From the NCBI GenBank assembly GCA_007133875.1, contig SLLW01000084.1, positions 1 through 6,550 of the forward strand: DNA of 6,550 bases. The letters are read 5' to 3'. The notes under the pieces were generated by a model. That model searched no databases and was not told the origin of the DNA. It saw only the letters and a program-made list of their open reading frames with translations. The DNA is from Balneolales bacterium (GTDB lineage: Bacteria; Bacteroidota; Rhodothermia; Balneolales; Natronogracilivirgulaceae). Within the stretch, counting starts at the first letter, position 1. Every line of letters begins with the position of its first letter. The position numbers and the translations under genes were made by a program. Shown in pieces: positions 1-6,186 of this stretch.

Positions 1-1791
1 GCCCTGGACGCACAAGAGGTGCAGATCTGGACGGATGTGAACGGTGTGCTGACCGCAGATCCGGATATTGTACCGACCGCTATCACCATCCCGCAGCTGC
101 ACTACTCCGAAATTGCTGAAATGTCACATTTTGGTGCAAAAGTACTGCATCCCCGGACCGTACTTCCGCTTCAGGCACGGAATATCCCGATTCACATTAA
201 AAATACGCTGAACCCGCAAGCAAACGGAACGATTATCACCCAGGATTATCAGGAGACGAGCGGGCGTCTGCGATCGGTCTCGGTTAAAAAGAATATCATG
301 GCAATCGCCCTGCGGAGCCGGGGGCTTGACCGGATTCATGAGATGAGTTACCGGACACTCAGGGCTTTGGACAAACACGATATTTCGGTTTTGTTTCACG
401 CGGCTGCCTCTTCCGATTACGGTATTACCGTAGTGGTTCATGCCCATCAGGCGGAGATGGCCCGGTCGGCACTGCTTGATGAGTTTGAAACCGAATACGG
501 TACCGGCCTGATCGATACTCCGCATATCCTTGACAAAGTTTCCATGGTAACCGTCATCGGGGAAAAATTGGAGCGTGATCTCGGTATCAGTGGGGCGGTA
601 CTTTCGGTTCTTGGAGAGAATGGGATCGCCCCGCTTGGAATGGCCAAAGGTCTGGCCAACCGGCATCTCAGTTTGCTGCTCTACAACCAGGTGGCGGAGA
701 TGGCGGTCCGGCTGCTCAATGACCATTTTTGCATACATCCCCACCGGGTTCGACTTTTTGTTGCGGGAATGGGTGCTATTGGCGGGAAACTGCTCGAAAT
801 TTTGGGTGACCTGGATGACCCCAAAGTGGATTTGAGCATTATCGGAGCGTGTAATTCGGATAAAATGGCCTGGAACCCTCTGGGTATTGCGACGGATCGC
901 GTAAATGAACGTGTGAGCGAGGGCCAGCCTACCGACTGGTCTTTTATTGTTGATCATCTCATTAAAGAGTATCCCTACCGGACCATTTTTGTTGACGCCA
1001 CAGGAAATGGCGAAGTTGCCCGGAAATATCCCAAACTTCTGGAGTACGGAATCCATGTGGTTACGCCCAGCAAACGGGCCAACAGTTTTGAACAGGAGTT
1101 TTTTGATCGACTGCTGGGATTTTCTGTCAATAAAAATACCCACTATCTGTATGAGACAACGGTCGGGGCCGGATTGCCGGTTATTCAGACCATCAAGGAT
1201 TTGATGCGCAGCGGGGATGATATTATCAGTATCTCCGGTGTGGTATCGGGAACCATGACCTATATTTTTGGAAAACTGGAAGAGGGGGTGCCGTTTGATG
1301 AGGTTGTCCGCTCCGCCAAACAATCCGGAATATCCGAACCGGATCCCCGCGATGATCTTTCCGGGGAGGATGTGGCCCGGAAATTTATCATTCTGGCCCG
1401 AACAATCGGATCCCGGCTCGAGCGGGAGGACCTGGTGGTAGAAGATCTCATACCGGAGCACCTAAAATCGATTTCACAAGAGGAGTTTTTCGAGCGTCTG
1501 CACGAAGAAAATGACAAGTGGAAGCAAAAAGTGGAGGAAGCCCGGCAACGCGATGAGGTACTGCGATATACCGGTCACCTGGAAAATGGACAGGTAAAAG
1601 TAGGAATTGCCTCGGTACCGAAAGCATCAGCACTGGGTACATTGTCCGATACGAATAACCTGATCTCCATCCGCACCCGACGCTATAATGAAAATCCCCT
1701 GATTATTCAGGGTCCGGGCGCCGGAAAGGAGGTCACCGCTGCCGGAGTTCTGGCCGACATCCAGAAAATCAGCCGCCGCCTGCTGAAATAG
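1..1791 (+). CDS. thrA: Bifunctional aspartokinase / homoserine dehydrogenase (5' end outside the window)
   Basis: ThrA phosphorylates aspartate in its N-terminal kinase half and reduces aspartate semialdehyde to homoserine in its C-terminal half, the first and third steps towards threonine and methionine. The frame is open from base 1 and 596 codons are visible; compared with E. coli ThrA (about 820 residues), roughly the first quarter is missing. Numbering from the first visible codon, the kinase core ends with 'IWTDVNG', 'FGAKVLHPRT' and 'IKNTLNPQA' (about 9-75). Two ACT-type regulatory subdomains follow (about 111-245). The NAD(P)-binding motif GMGAIG is at 256-261, TPSKRA at 355-360 and the homoserine dehydrogenase signature EPDPRDDLSGEDVARK at 446-461. 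The last places Glu446, Asp457 and Lys461 where yeast homoserine dehydrogenase has its Glu208, Asp219 and Lys223. The GTG at 19 lies inside the kinase domain and is not the start. Unusual: the ACT glutamines of the ThrA family are Ala135 and Lys216 here. thrB and thrC do not follow. The assignment is very secure. Confidence 0.97.
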   Translation, partial: ALDAQEVQIWTDVNGVLTADPDIVPTAITIPQLHYSEIAEMSHFGAKVLHPRTVLPLQARNIPIHIKNTLNPQANGTIITQDYQETSGRLRSVSVKKNIMAIALRSRGLDRIHEMSYRTLRALDKHDISVLFHAAASSDYGITVVVHAHQAEMARSALLDEFETEYGTGLIDTPHILDKVSMVTVIGEKLERDLGISGAVLSVLGENGIAPLGMAKGLANRHLSLLLYNQVAEMAVRLLNDHFCIHPHRVRLFVAGMGAIGGKLLEILGDLDDPKVDLSIIGACNSDKMAWNPLGIATDRVNERVSEGQPTDWSFIVDHLIKEYPYRTIFVDATGNGEVARKYPKLLEYGIHVVTPSKRANSFEQEFFDRLLGFSVNKNTHYLYETTVGAGLPVIQTIKDLMRSGDDIISISGVVSGTMTYIFGKLEEGVPFDEVVRSAKQSGISEPDPRDDLSGEDVARKFIILARTIGSRLEREDLVVEDLIPEHLKSISQEEFFERLHEENDKWKQKVEEARQRDEVLRYTGHLENGQVKVGIASVPKASALGTLSDTNNLISIRTRRYNENPLIIQGPGAGKEVTAAGVLADIQKISRRLLK

Positions 1792-1849
1792 TCCATCAGA
1801 TCTTCCCCAAATGCCCGACGAAAAGAGAGGCGGAAAGTACAATTAAAGT

Positions 1850-1866
1850 GTGGGAAAATTTCCCAC
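1850..1866. repeat. 17-base inverted repeat, GTGGGA boxes facing each other
   Basis: GTGGGAAAATTTCCCAC is a perfect palindrome around A1858 with 8-base arms. Each arm begins with GTGGGA, the same box found in the array upstream of mraZ (2028-2062), and AAAGTG just before it (1845-1850) also recurs at 2055-2060. No T run follows, so it is unlikely to be a terminator. It could be a distal MraZ site or the operator of another dimeric regulator. The palindrome is certain; its function is inferred. Confidence 0.5.
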
Positions 1867-1874
1867 TATGCTGA

Positions 1875-1899
1875 CATACATATCATACACATATGTATG
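1875..1899. repeat. AT-rich stem-loop, 9-base perfect arms
   Basis: CATACATAT (1875-1883) and ATATGTATG (1891-1899) are perfect reverse complements separated by 7 bases. No U-rich tail follows directly, so a terminator role is weak. It may be a dyad binding site, or a 3' end stabilising hairpin if thrA transcripts reach it. Confidence 0.45.
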
Positions 1900-1915
1900 G
1901 TTATTGTGCATGATG

Positions 1916-1935
1916 CTGTTTTTAATATAAAACAG
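1916..1935. repeat. AT-rich stem-loop, 7-base arms
   Basis: CTGTTTT (1916-1922) and AAAACAG (1929-1935) are perfect reverse complements around a 6-base loop, TAATAT. The T-rich left arm falls 17 bases after the preceding hairpin (1875-1899). A crude termination zone is therefore conceivable, but the structure is not canonical. It could equally be a protein-binding dyad or a chance product of AT-rich DNA. Confidence 0.35.
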
Positions 1936-1950
1936 GAATATCCAGACATC

Positions 1951-1968
1951 CGTACATCACTTCGTACA
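1951..1968. repeat. Short direct repeat CGTACA, 12-base period
   Basis: CGTACA occurs at 1951-1956 and again at 1963-1968, upstream of the mraZ promoter. It is short enough to be chance. It is recorded because the two copies lie on nearly the same DNA face, some 30 to 50 bases upstream of the -35 element, where activators often bind. Confidence 0.25.
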
Positions 1969-1997
1969 ATAATGTTTTATAAAGATCCGCTTTTTAC

Positions 1998-2027
1998 TTG
2001 ACATCTATTTGCAAAATAGCCTACTTT
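1998..2027 (+). promoter_or_regulatory. Probable promoter of the mraZ/dcw operon
   Basis: A perfect TTGACA (1998-2003) is followed after 18 bases by TACTTT (2022-2027), with G next. The pair also fits the Bacteroidota housekeeping pattern, a TTG upstream and TAnnTT(TG) about 21 bases later. Transcription would start near 2033-2036, leaving a leader of roughly 85 bases before mraZ. The spacer holds a small dyad, CTATTT (2005-2010) and AAATAG (2014-2019). The -10 element abuts the first GTGGG box, so a protein bound there would be expected to interfere with RNA polymerase. Element recognition is good; the start point is estimated. Confidence 0.7.
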
Positions 2028-2062
2028 GTGGGTCAAGGTGGGAAGTTGTGGGATAAAGTGCA
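2028..2062 (+). promoter_or_regulatory. Putative MraZ operator: three GTGGG boxes at 10-base spacing
   Basis: GTGGG occurs at 2028-2032, 2038-2042 and 2048-2052, a period of exactly 10 bases, and a degenerate fourth unit (GTGCA) keeps the phase at 2058-2062. E. coli MraZ is known to bind TGGGN direct repeats separated by 5 bases in its own promoter, which is the same box and spacing. The array starts next to the -10 element and extends over the expected transcription start. The simplest reading is autorepression by MraZ, with one box per helical turn contacted by adjacent subunits of the ring-shaped oligomer. Confidence 0.8.
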
Positions 2063-2119
2063 ATTTCCTCACCGAAAGCAATCAAAAACAAGGCAGATCT
2101 CATCAGAACGGGCAGAACC

Positions 2120-2578
2120 GTGGCAAGCTTCAAAGGAGAATACGATCATTCTGTAGATAGTAAAGGTCGCGTTAGCTTCCCGGCAAGGTTGCGTAAATAT
2201 CTGCCGGCACAAAGCCAGGACAGTTTTACCATCCTGAAAGGGTTGGACCGATGCCTGCTTCTCTATCCGGAGGAGTACTGGCTGGGTGTAGAGGACCGGT
2301 TGTCGCAAATCAACGAATTTCGACGACAGGACCGAACCGTTTTGAGGAATTTTCTGCGATCTGCCGATGATCTTTCACTCGACAAACACAACCGCCTTGC
2401 CATTCCACCAAAATTGATGGAGTGGGCCAACATATCCAGCCGGGTTATTTTTATTGGAATGGGTGACAGCATCGAACTCTGGGCACCTGATGTGCTCGCC
2501 AAAGCCGATGAAGATCTTGATCCGGACACCTATCGTGACATGTTTGAAAATGTAATGGGAGATGGCCTCACGCAATGA
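2120..2578 (+). CDS. mraZ: Transcriptional regulator MraZ
   Basis: MraZ is the AbrB-fold DNA-binding protein encoded at the head of most dcw clusters. It forms ring-like oligomers and regulates its own operon. The protein has 152 residues, the usual length for the family. It has two SpoVT/AbrB-like halves, each with the conserved DxxxR motif: DSKGR at 13-17 (within 'GEYDHSVDSKGR') and DKHNR at 88-92 (followed by 'LAIP'). The start is a GTG. No ATG lies in frame between it and the upstream stop at 2054, and the N-terminus 'MASFKGEYDHS' aligns well with the family, so this start is favoured despite the lack of a Shine-Dalgarno sequence. Its stop overlaps the rsmH start (ATGA). The GTGGG array 58-92 bases upstream is the likely target of this protein. 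The assignment is very secure. Confidence 0.97.
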   Translation: MASFKGEYDHSVDSKGRVSFPARLRKYLPAQSQDSFTILKGLDRCLLLYPEEYWLGVEDRLSQINEFRRQDRTVLRNFLRSADDLSLDKHNRLAIPPKLMEWANISSRVIFIGMGDSIELWAPDVLAKADEDLDPDTYRDMFENVMGDGLTQ

Positions 2579-3549
2579 CCCCTTCCGCGTATCACAAACC
2601 CGTACTTCGCGATGAAGCAGTACGGCAACTGGTTACCGATCCGTTTGGTACCTATGTAGACGGCACTCTGGGTGGCGGCGGACACGCTGCGCAGATACTG
2701 CAGCAGCTTTCAGGAGATGCCCGTCTGTATGCCATTGACCAGGATGAGGAGGCTATTGCGCATGTTGCGGAACATTTTGCTGATGAAGAGCGGCTGATCC
2801 TGCTTCGGGGTAATTTCGGATATTTGGATGTACTGCTGCCCAGGGAAGTCCACGGCGGCGTCGACGGCATACTTCTGGACCTTGGTGTCTCCTCCCATCA
2901 GATTGATGAGCCCGGCCGTGGGTTCAGTTTCCAAAAGGATGGCCCGCTGGATATGCGAATGGGCAGCCTGCAGACACGCACCGCTGCCGATATCGTCAAC
3001 ACCTATGAATATAAAGACCTGCGGGATCTGCTGTTCCAGTATGGAGAGGAACGGGAAAGCGTACGTATAGCACGGGCCATTATCAATGCCCGGCCATTGG
3101 AGACTACCGAACAGTTGCGGGATGTGGTTTCGGGTGTCATCCCCGAGCGGTTTCGTAACAAATCACTCGCCCGTGTCTTTCAGGCGCTGCGTATTGAGGT
3201 GAACGGTGAGCTGCAAATGCTGAGGCGCATTTTGGAGAAAGGGCATGAACTGCTCCGCGAAAACGGCCGCTTTGTGGTAATTACCTATCACTCGCTGGAA
3301 GATCGGCTGTGCAAAAACTTCTTCCGGTACGGCAATTTCGGCGGGGATCCGGTAAAGGATTTTTACGGCAACGAAATTCGCCCCATGGAGGTGCTCCATA
3401 AAAAAATAATCACTCCGACAGATGAGGAGAAAGCGGAGAATCCACGCGCACGGAGCGCCAAATTGCGGGTAGCTGCCAAAAACCCCGTTACCCATATTGG
3501 CAGGCATCCGAATGATGACGCAGTTAACAAACGGAGGGGTACATTATGA
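2575..3549 (+). CDS. rsmH: 16S rRNA (cytosine-1402 N4)-methyltransferase RsmH
   Basis: RsmH (MraW) is a cytoplasmic S-adenosylmethionine-dependent enzyme that methylates N4 of C1402 in the ribosomal P site, which tunes decoding fidelity. The protein has 324 residues, normal for the family. Hallmarks are 'YHKPVL' at 6-11, the SAM-binding loop DGTLGGGGHA at 29-38, DLGVSS at 102-107, 'GFSF' and 'DMRM' at 116-129, 'RVFQALRIEVN' at 200-210 and the late motif HSLEDR at 239-244, followed by 'ARSAKLR' near the C-terminus. The segment 'GNFGGDPVKDFYGNEI' (253-268) resembles the version I associate with Bacteroidota. The gene starts inside the mraZ stop (ATGA). A GGGAG at 2557-2561 is rather far upstream (13 bases), so translation is probably coupled to mraZ. 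Its 3' end carries the ribosome binding site of ftsL. No key motif is missing. Confidence 0.97.
   Translation: MTPSAYHKPVLRDEAVRQLVTDPFGTYVDGTLGGGGHAAQILQQLSGDARLYAIDQDEEAIAHVAEHFADEERLILLRGNFGYLDVLLPREVHGGVDGILLDLGVSSHQIDEPGRGFSFQKDGPLDMRMGSLQTRTAADIVNTYEYKDLRDLLFQYGEERESVRIARAIINARPLETTEQLRDVVSGVIPERFRNKSLARVFQALRIEVNGELQMLRRILEKGHELLRENGRFVVITYHSLEDRLCKNFFRYGNFGGDPVKDFYGNEIRPMEVLHKKIITPTDEEKAENPRARSAKLRVAAKNPVTHIGRHPNDDAVNKRRGTL
3533..3539 (+). promoter_or_regulatory. Strong Shine-Dalgarno sequence deciding the ftsL start
   Basis: GGAGGGG ends 6 bases before the ATG at 3546, inside the last codons of rsmH. It supports the full-length FtsL start over the internal ATG at 3723, which has no such sequence. 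A second ATG at 3549 follows at once and would change the product by one residue only. Confidence 0.75.
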
Positions 3550-4040
3550 TGATCCAAACCCCAACATCCTCTTCCACCAGCAAGCTGCACCGCGCAATTT
3601 CAGGGGCAGCAGTTCCCGGTCCCGGGGTACGCAGTCATAGTGCAAGGGGCGGAACGGTGATCAGCCGCCATTCAAACGGCGGCAGTACGGAAGGTACGAA
3701 GGGTACCGGGCGTAAAGCTTCAATGAACGGTAATTCCAACGGCAGCCGTACGTCGAAACCCAAAAAGCAGAAACTGTGGTCACCATGGAAACTGATACTT
3801 TTCTCCATAATGATCGGTATTGCAGGTTCACTCTATCTCACTCATGTATTTCAGACGCAGAACACACTGCAGGAAGTGCAGGAGCTGCGAAGGGATTATG
3901 AACGGGCGCACCGCATACATACCGATGTCAGAAGAAATTACGATCGGATGACCGGACCGGCTGAGGTTTACCGGCGCGCGGAATCCTTGGGAATGGTATC
4001 CGGTGGTGCAATGGATCCTGTAATTCTGGTGCCCAAATAG
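3546..4040 (+). CDS. ftsL: FtsL-like cell division protein with a long disordered N-terminal tail
   Basis: FtsL is a small bitopic membrane protein that, with FtsB/DivIC and FtsQ, recruits and activates the FtsW-FtsI septal synthase. The 164-residue product has a tail of about 76 residues rich in Ser, Gly, Asn and basic residues, ending in 'KPKKQKLW' next to the membrane. One transmembrane helix follows (about 83-101). Then comes a heptad-like, charged coiled-coil stretch (about 103-135), and the typical FtsL ending 'AEVYRRAESLGMV...VILVPK'. Sequence similarity in this family is low, so the call rests on topology, the 'A..LGM' ending and position between rsmH and ftsI. The tail is long compared with E. 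coli FtsL (about 121 residues in all). The positive side, and so the cytoplasm, is N-terminal. The gene overlaps rsmH by ATGA and lies one base from ftsI. Confidence 0.85.
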   Translation: MMIQTPTSSSTSKLHRAISGAAVPGPGVRSHSARGGTVISRHSNGGSTEGTKGTGRKASMNGNSNGSRTSKPKKQKLWSPWKLILFSIMIGIAGSLYLTHVFQTQNTLQEVQELRRDYERAHRIHTDVRRNYDRMTGPAEVYRRAESLGMVSGGAMDPVILVPK

Positions 4041-4041
4041 T

Positions 4042-6186
4042 ATGTCAAAAAACAAAACATACATATTGAACCGTATGTTCATGGTATTCGGGTTGCTGCT
4101 CCTGATACCATGTGTGATTGGTCTGCAAATTGCCCGGATCCAGTGGCTGGAAGGATCGGAACTGCGAGAGCTCTGGAGCGAACAGGCTCTTGATGTGATT
4201 CCCATCTCTGCAGAGCGGGGCCTGATTCTTGACAGCGAAGGACGCGAGCTGGTCGGAAATACCGTTACTTACACGGTGGCTGTAGATCCCCATTTTCACG
4301 GTGTGACACGCGACGACCTGGACCGGTTTTCGGAAATGCTCGCGGAGGTTGGCCCGCGCTCCGCGGCTCATTACCGGCAGAGGATCCGCTCCGCATCACC
4401 CGCTTCACGATATGTCGTACTGGAGCGGAATATGAGTTCAGAGGCGGCCGATTACCTGCGCGGATTCGAAAACCGTGCCGTTATTCTCGAAGAGCAGTAC
4501 CGCCGGCGTTACAATTATGAATCACTGGCTTCGCACATCATCGGCTACGTGAATCACGAATTGAATGGCATGTCCGGCATGGAGTCATCCTATAATGCGT
4601 ATCTCCGTGGCCAGGATGGACAGCGCCAGGTCCGGCGTGACCGCAGCGGACGCATCCGGGCGTATGTTGGAGCGCCCAGAAAGCAGCCGCAACAGGGCCA
4701 TACCCTGATTTCCACTGTTGACGCACACATTCAGGCTATCGCCGAAGAGGAGTTGCGGCTGGGTGTGGAGCGGGGCAGGGCATCACGCGGATCCATTGTC
4801 ATCATGGACCCCCGAACCGGTGCCATTAAAGCGATGGCTAATTATCCTTCATATGATCCCAACCGGCCGGCCGATTTTCCCTCCGAAGACCGGCGGAATA
4901 CCGTTGTTGCAGATATCATCGAACCCGGGTCAACCTTTAAGCTGGTAACCGCGGTTGCGGCTCTTGAAAACAATGTGGTTCAGCTTGATGAACTGTTTGA
5001 TACCGGTGATGGCAGGCGACTGATCAGCGGCCAGATGATGAGGGACCACGATCCGATGGGTACGATCAGTTTTTATGAGGCAATCCAGCGATCCTCCAAT
5101 ATCGCCACATCCGAGGTGGCCGGCCGGATACCGTCGGAAACGATGTATCAGTATGCCCGCAATTTCGGTTTCGGATCCCAGACATATATTGACCTTCCCG
5201 GCGAGGAATCCGGAAGTTTGCGCAAGCCCTATCACTGGTCGGCCGTTACCAAACCATGGCTCTCCATTGGGTACGAAGTGCAGGTTACCCTGATGCAGCT
5301 TGCACAAGCCTATGGTGCATTTGCGAATAACGGGATCATGATGCGTCCCTATGTCGTAGATCATATAATCGATGAAGGAGGCCGGAAAATTCATGAAAAC
5401 CGTCCGGAATCTGTGCGCAGAGTGATCAAACCGGAAACCATTCAAAAGCTGAAACCGGTATTTGAGAGTGTCGTTACCGACTCCGGAACAGCATCATACG
5501 TACAGATCGACGGATTCCGGATCGCCGGTAAAACGGGAACCGCCCAGAAGTATATCGACGGCCGGTACCAGGCGCGCTATCTGGCATCGTTTGCCGGTTA
5601 TTTCCCCGCTGATGACCCGAAATATGTGGCGCTGGTGATGCTTGATGAACCACGGTTGAGTTACTACGGCGGATTTGTGGCCGGGCCGGTTTTTCGAAAT
5701 ATCGCACTGCGGATGATCGGCCTGGATGATGAGCTGCATCTTGCACCTGATGATGATGACCGGTTTATGTGGGCGGTTGCACCAAATCTCAAGGGACGGA
5801 ACAAAGATGAAGCGATTGCGATTCTGAAAGATTACAACCTGCGATACCGGATCAGTGGTAACGGCGATTACATTGTCCGGCAGTCCCCGGAACCCGGTGA
5901 ACAGATTATGAGGTCCGACCCTGTTGTCATCACCCTTGCAAGTTCAGACACCAGTACCAGCGCCATAAGTGATGCGCATTCGGTGGTTCCGGATGTGAGC
6001 GGCATGAGTATGCGGAAAGCATCGGCATGGCTTCGCAGTGCCGGTTTTGAAGTGGAAATGATCGGTTCCGGCACGGTCTATACCCAATTCCCGGCAGCGG
6101 ACCAACAGTACCGGTCAGGCCGCACCGTTACCATCCGTGGCCGCGCGCGCGACCTTCCTGCAATTTTGACACAAAGGGGGAGGTGA
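4042..6186 (+). CDS. ftsI: Class B penicillin-binding protein (division transpeptidase) with two PASTA domains
   Basis: This is the monofunctional D,D-transpeptidase that cross-links septal peptidoglycan on the outer face of the cytoplasmic membrane, working with FtsW and FtsL. The protein has 714 residues. A short cytoplasmic end is followed by a membrane anchor (about 11-31). The class B dimerisation region contains 'ERGLILDSEGREL' (58-70), where the usual DR of the RG.I.DR.G motif is DS. The transpeptidase domain (about 248-560) has all three active-site motifs: STFK at 297-300 with nucleophile Ser297, SSN at 351-353 and KTG at 497-499. Two C-terminal PASTA repeats follow (about 577-633 and 646-700), joined by a Ser/Thr-rich linker (634-645). 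The second contains 'VPDVSGMS' and 'GTVYTQFPAAD'. PASTA repeats bind muropeptides or peptidoglycan in some proteins. The gene starts one base after ftsL, with no clear Shine-Dalgarno sequence, which suggests coupled translation. Position before murE supports FtsI rather than an elongation or sporulation paralogue. Confidence 0.95.
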   Translation: MSKNKTYILNRMFMVFGLLLLIPCVIGLQIARIQWLEGSELRELWSEQALDVIPISAERGLILDSEGRELVGNTVTYTVAVDPHFHGVTRDDLDRFSEMLAEVGPRSAAHYRQRIRSASPASRYVVLERNMSSEAADYLRGFENRAVILEEQYRRRYNYESLASHIIGYVNHELNGMSGMESSYNAYLRGQDGQRQVRRDRSGRIRAYVGAPRKQPQQGHTLISTVDAHIQAIAEEELRLGVERGRASRGSIVIMDPRTGAIKAMANYPSYDPNRPADFPSEDRRNTVVADIIEPGSTFKLVTAVAALENNVVQLDELFDTGDGRRLISGQMMRDHDPMGTISFYEAIQRSSNIATSEVAGRIPSETMYQYARNFGFGSQTYIDLPGEESGSLRKPYHWSAVTKPWLSIGYEVQVTLMQLAQAYGAFANNGIMMRPYVVDHIIDEGGRKIHENRPESVRRVIKPETIQKLKPVFESVVTDSGTASYVQIDGFRIAGKTGTAQKYIDGRYQARYLASFAGYFPADDPKYVALVMLDEPRLSYYGGFVAGPVFRNIALRMIGLDDELHLAPDDDDRFMWAVAPNLKGRNKDEAIAILKDYNLRYRISGNGDYIVRQSPEPGEQIMRSDPVVITLASSDTSTSAISDAHSVVPDVSGMSMRKASAWLRSAGFEVEMIGSGTVYTQFPAADQQYRSGRTVTIRGRARDLPAILTQRGR
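6175..6183 (+). promoter_or_regulatory. Purine-rich ribosome binding site of murE
   Basis: AGGGGGAGG, within the last codons of ftsI, lies 2 bases before the ATG at 6186, with its AGGGGG part 5 bases away. It supports initiation at 6186, where the ftsI stop and the murE start share one base (TGATG). Confidence 0.6.

Larger units (their letters stand above)
1792..2119. other. AT-rich thrA-mraZ intergenic region rich in small dyads
   Basis: This 328-base gap is the only sizeable non-coding stretch in the window and is clearly richer in A and T than its flanks. I see no credible gene or RNA gene in it. It contains, in order, a GTGGGA inverted pair (1850-1866), two AT-rich stem-loops (1875-1899 and 1916-1935), a CGTACA direct repeat (1951-1968), a TTGACA-type promoter (1998-2027) with a dyad in its spacer, and a phased GTGGG array (2028-2062). 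From 2063 to 2119 lies an A-rich leader without a clear Shine-Dalgarno sequence. No GC-rich hairpin followed by a T run, as expected of an intrinsic terminator for thrA, is visible. Confidence 0.85.

Noticed and set aside
19..21. GTG as the start of thrA
   Set aside because: The six codons before it are in frame and continue the conserved aspartokinase sequence leading to IWTDVNG. The gene is simply cut by the window edge.
124..1461. Long minus-strand open frame (445 codons) opposite thrA
   Set aside because: It lies entirely antisense to a clearly conserved enzyme. Its product has no recognisable domain and looks like a codon-composition shadow.
1850..1866. Intrinsic terminator for thrA
   Set aside because: The palindrome is perfect, but as RNA the stem is only about 6 bases with an AU-rich loop, and no T run follows on either strand.
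1904..1931. A second promoter (TTGTGC with TAATAT or TATAAA)
   Set aside because: Neither -10 candidate has acceptable spacing to the upstream element, and the region is AT-rich enough for such matches by chance.
3163..3507. Minus-strand open frame opposite the 3' part of rsmH
   Set aside because: It is antisense to conserved RsmH motifs, including HSLEDR, and its product is not recognisable.
3723..3725. Internal ATG as the true ftsL start
   Set aside because: It would give a more standard FtsL length, but it has no Shine-Dalgarno sequence and would leave a 173-base gap after rsmH. The ATG at 3546 has a strong one and the ATGA overlap.
4930..5445. Minus-strand open frame (171 codons) opposite ftsI
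   Set aside because: It is antisense to the transpeptidase domain, whose motifs are intact. No family resemblance or start signal was seen.
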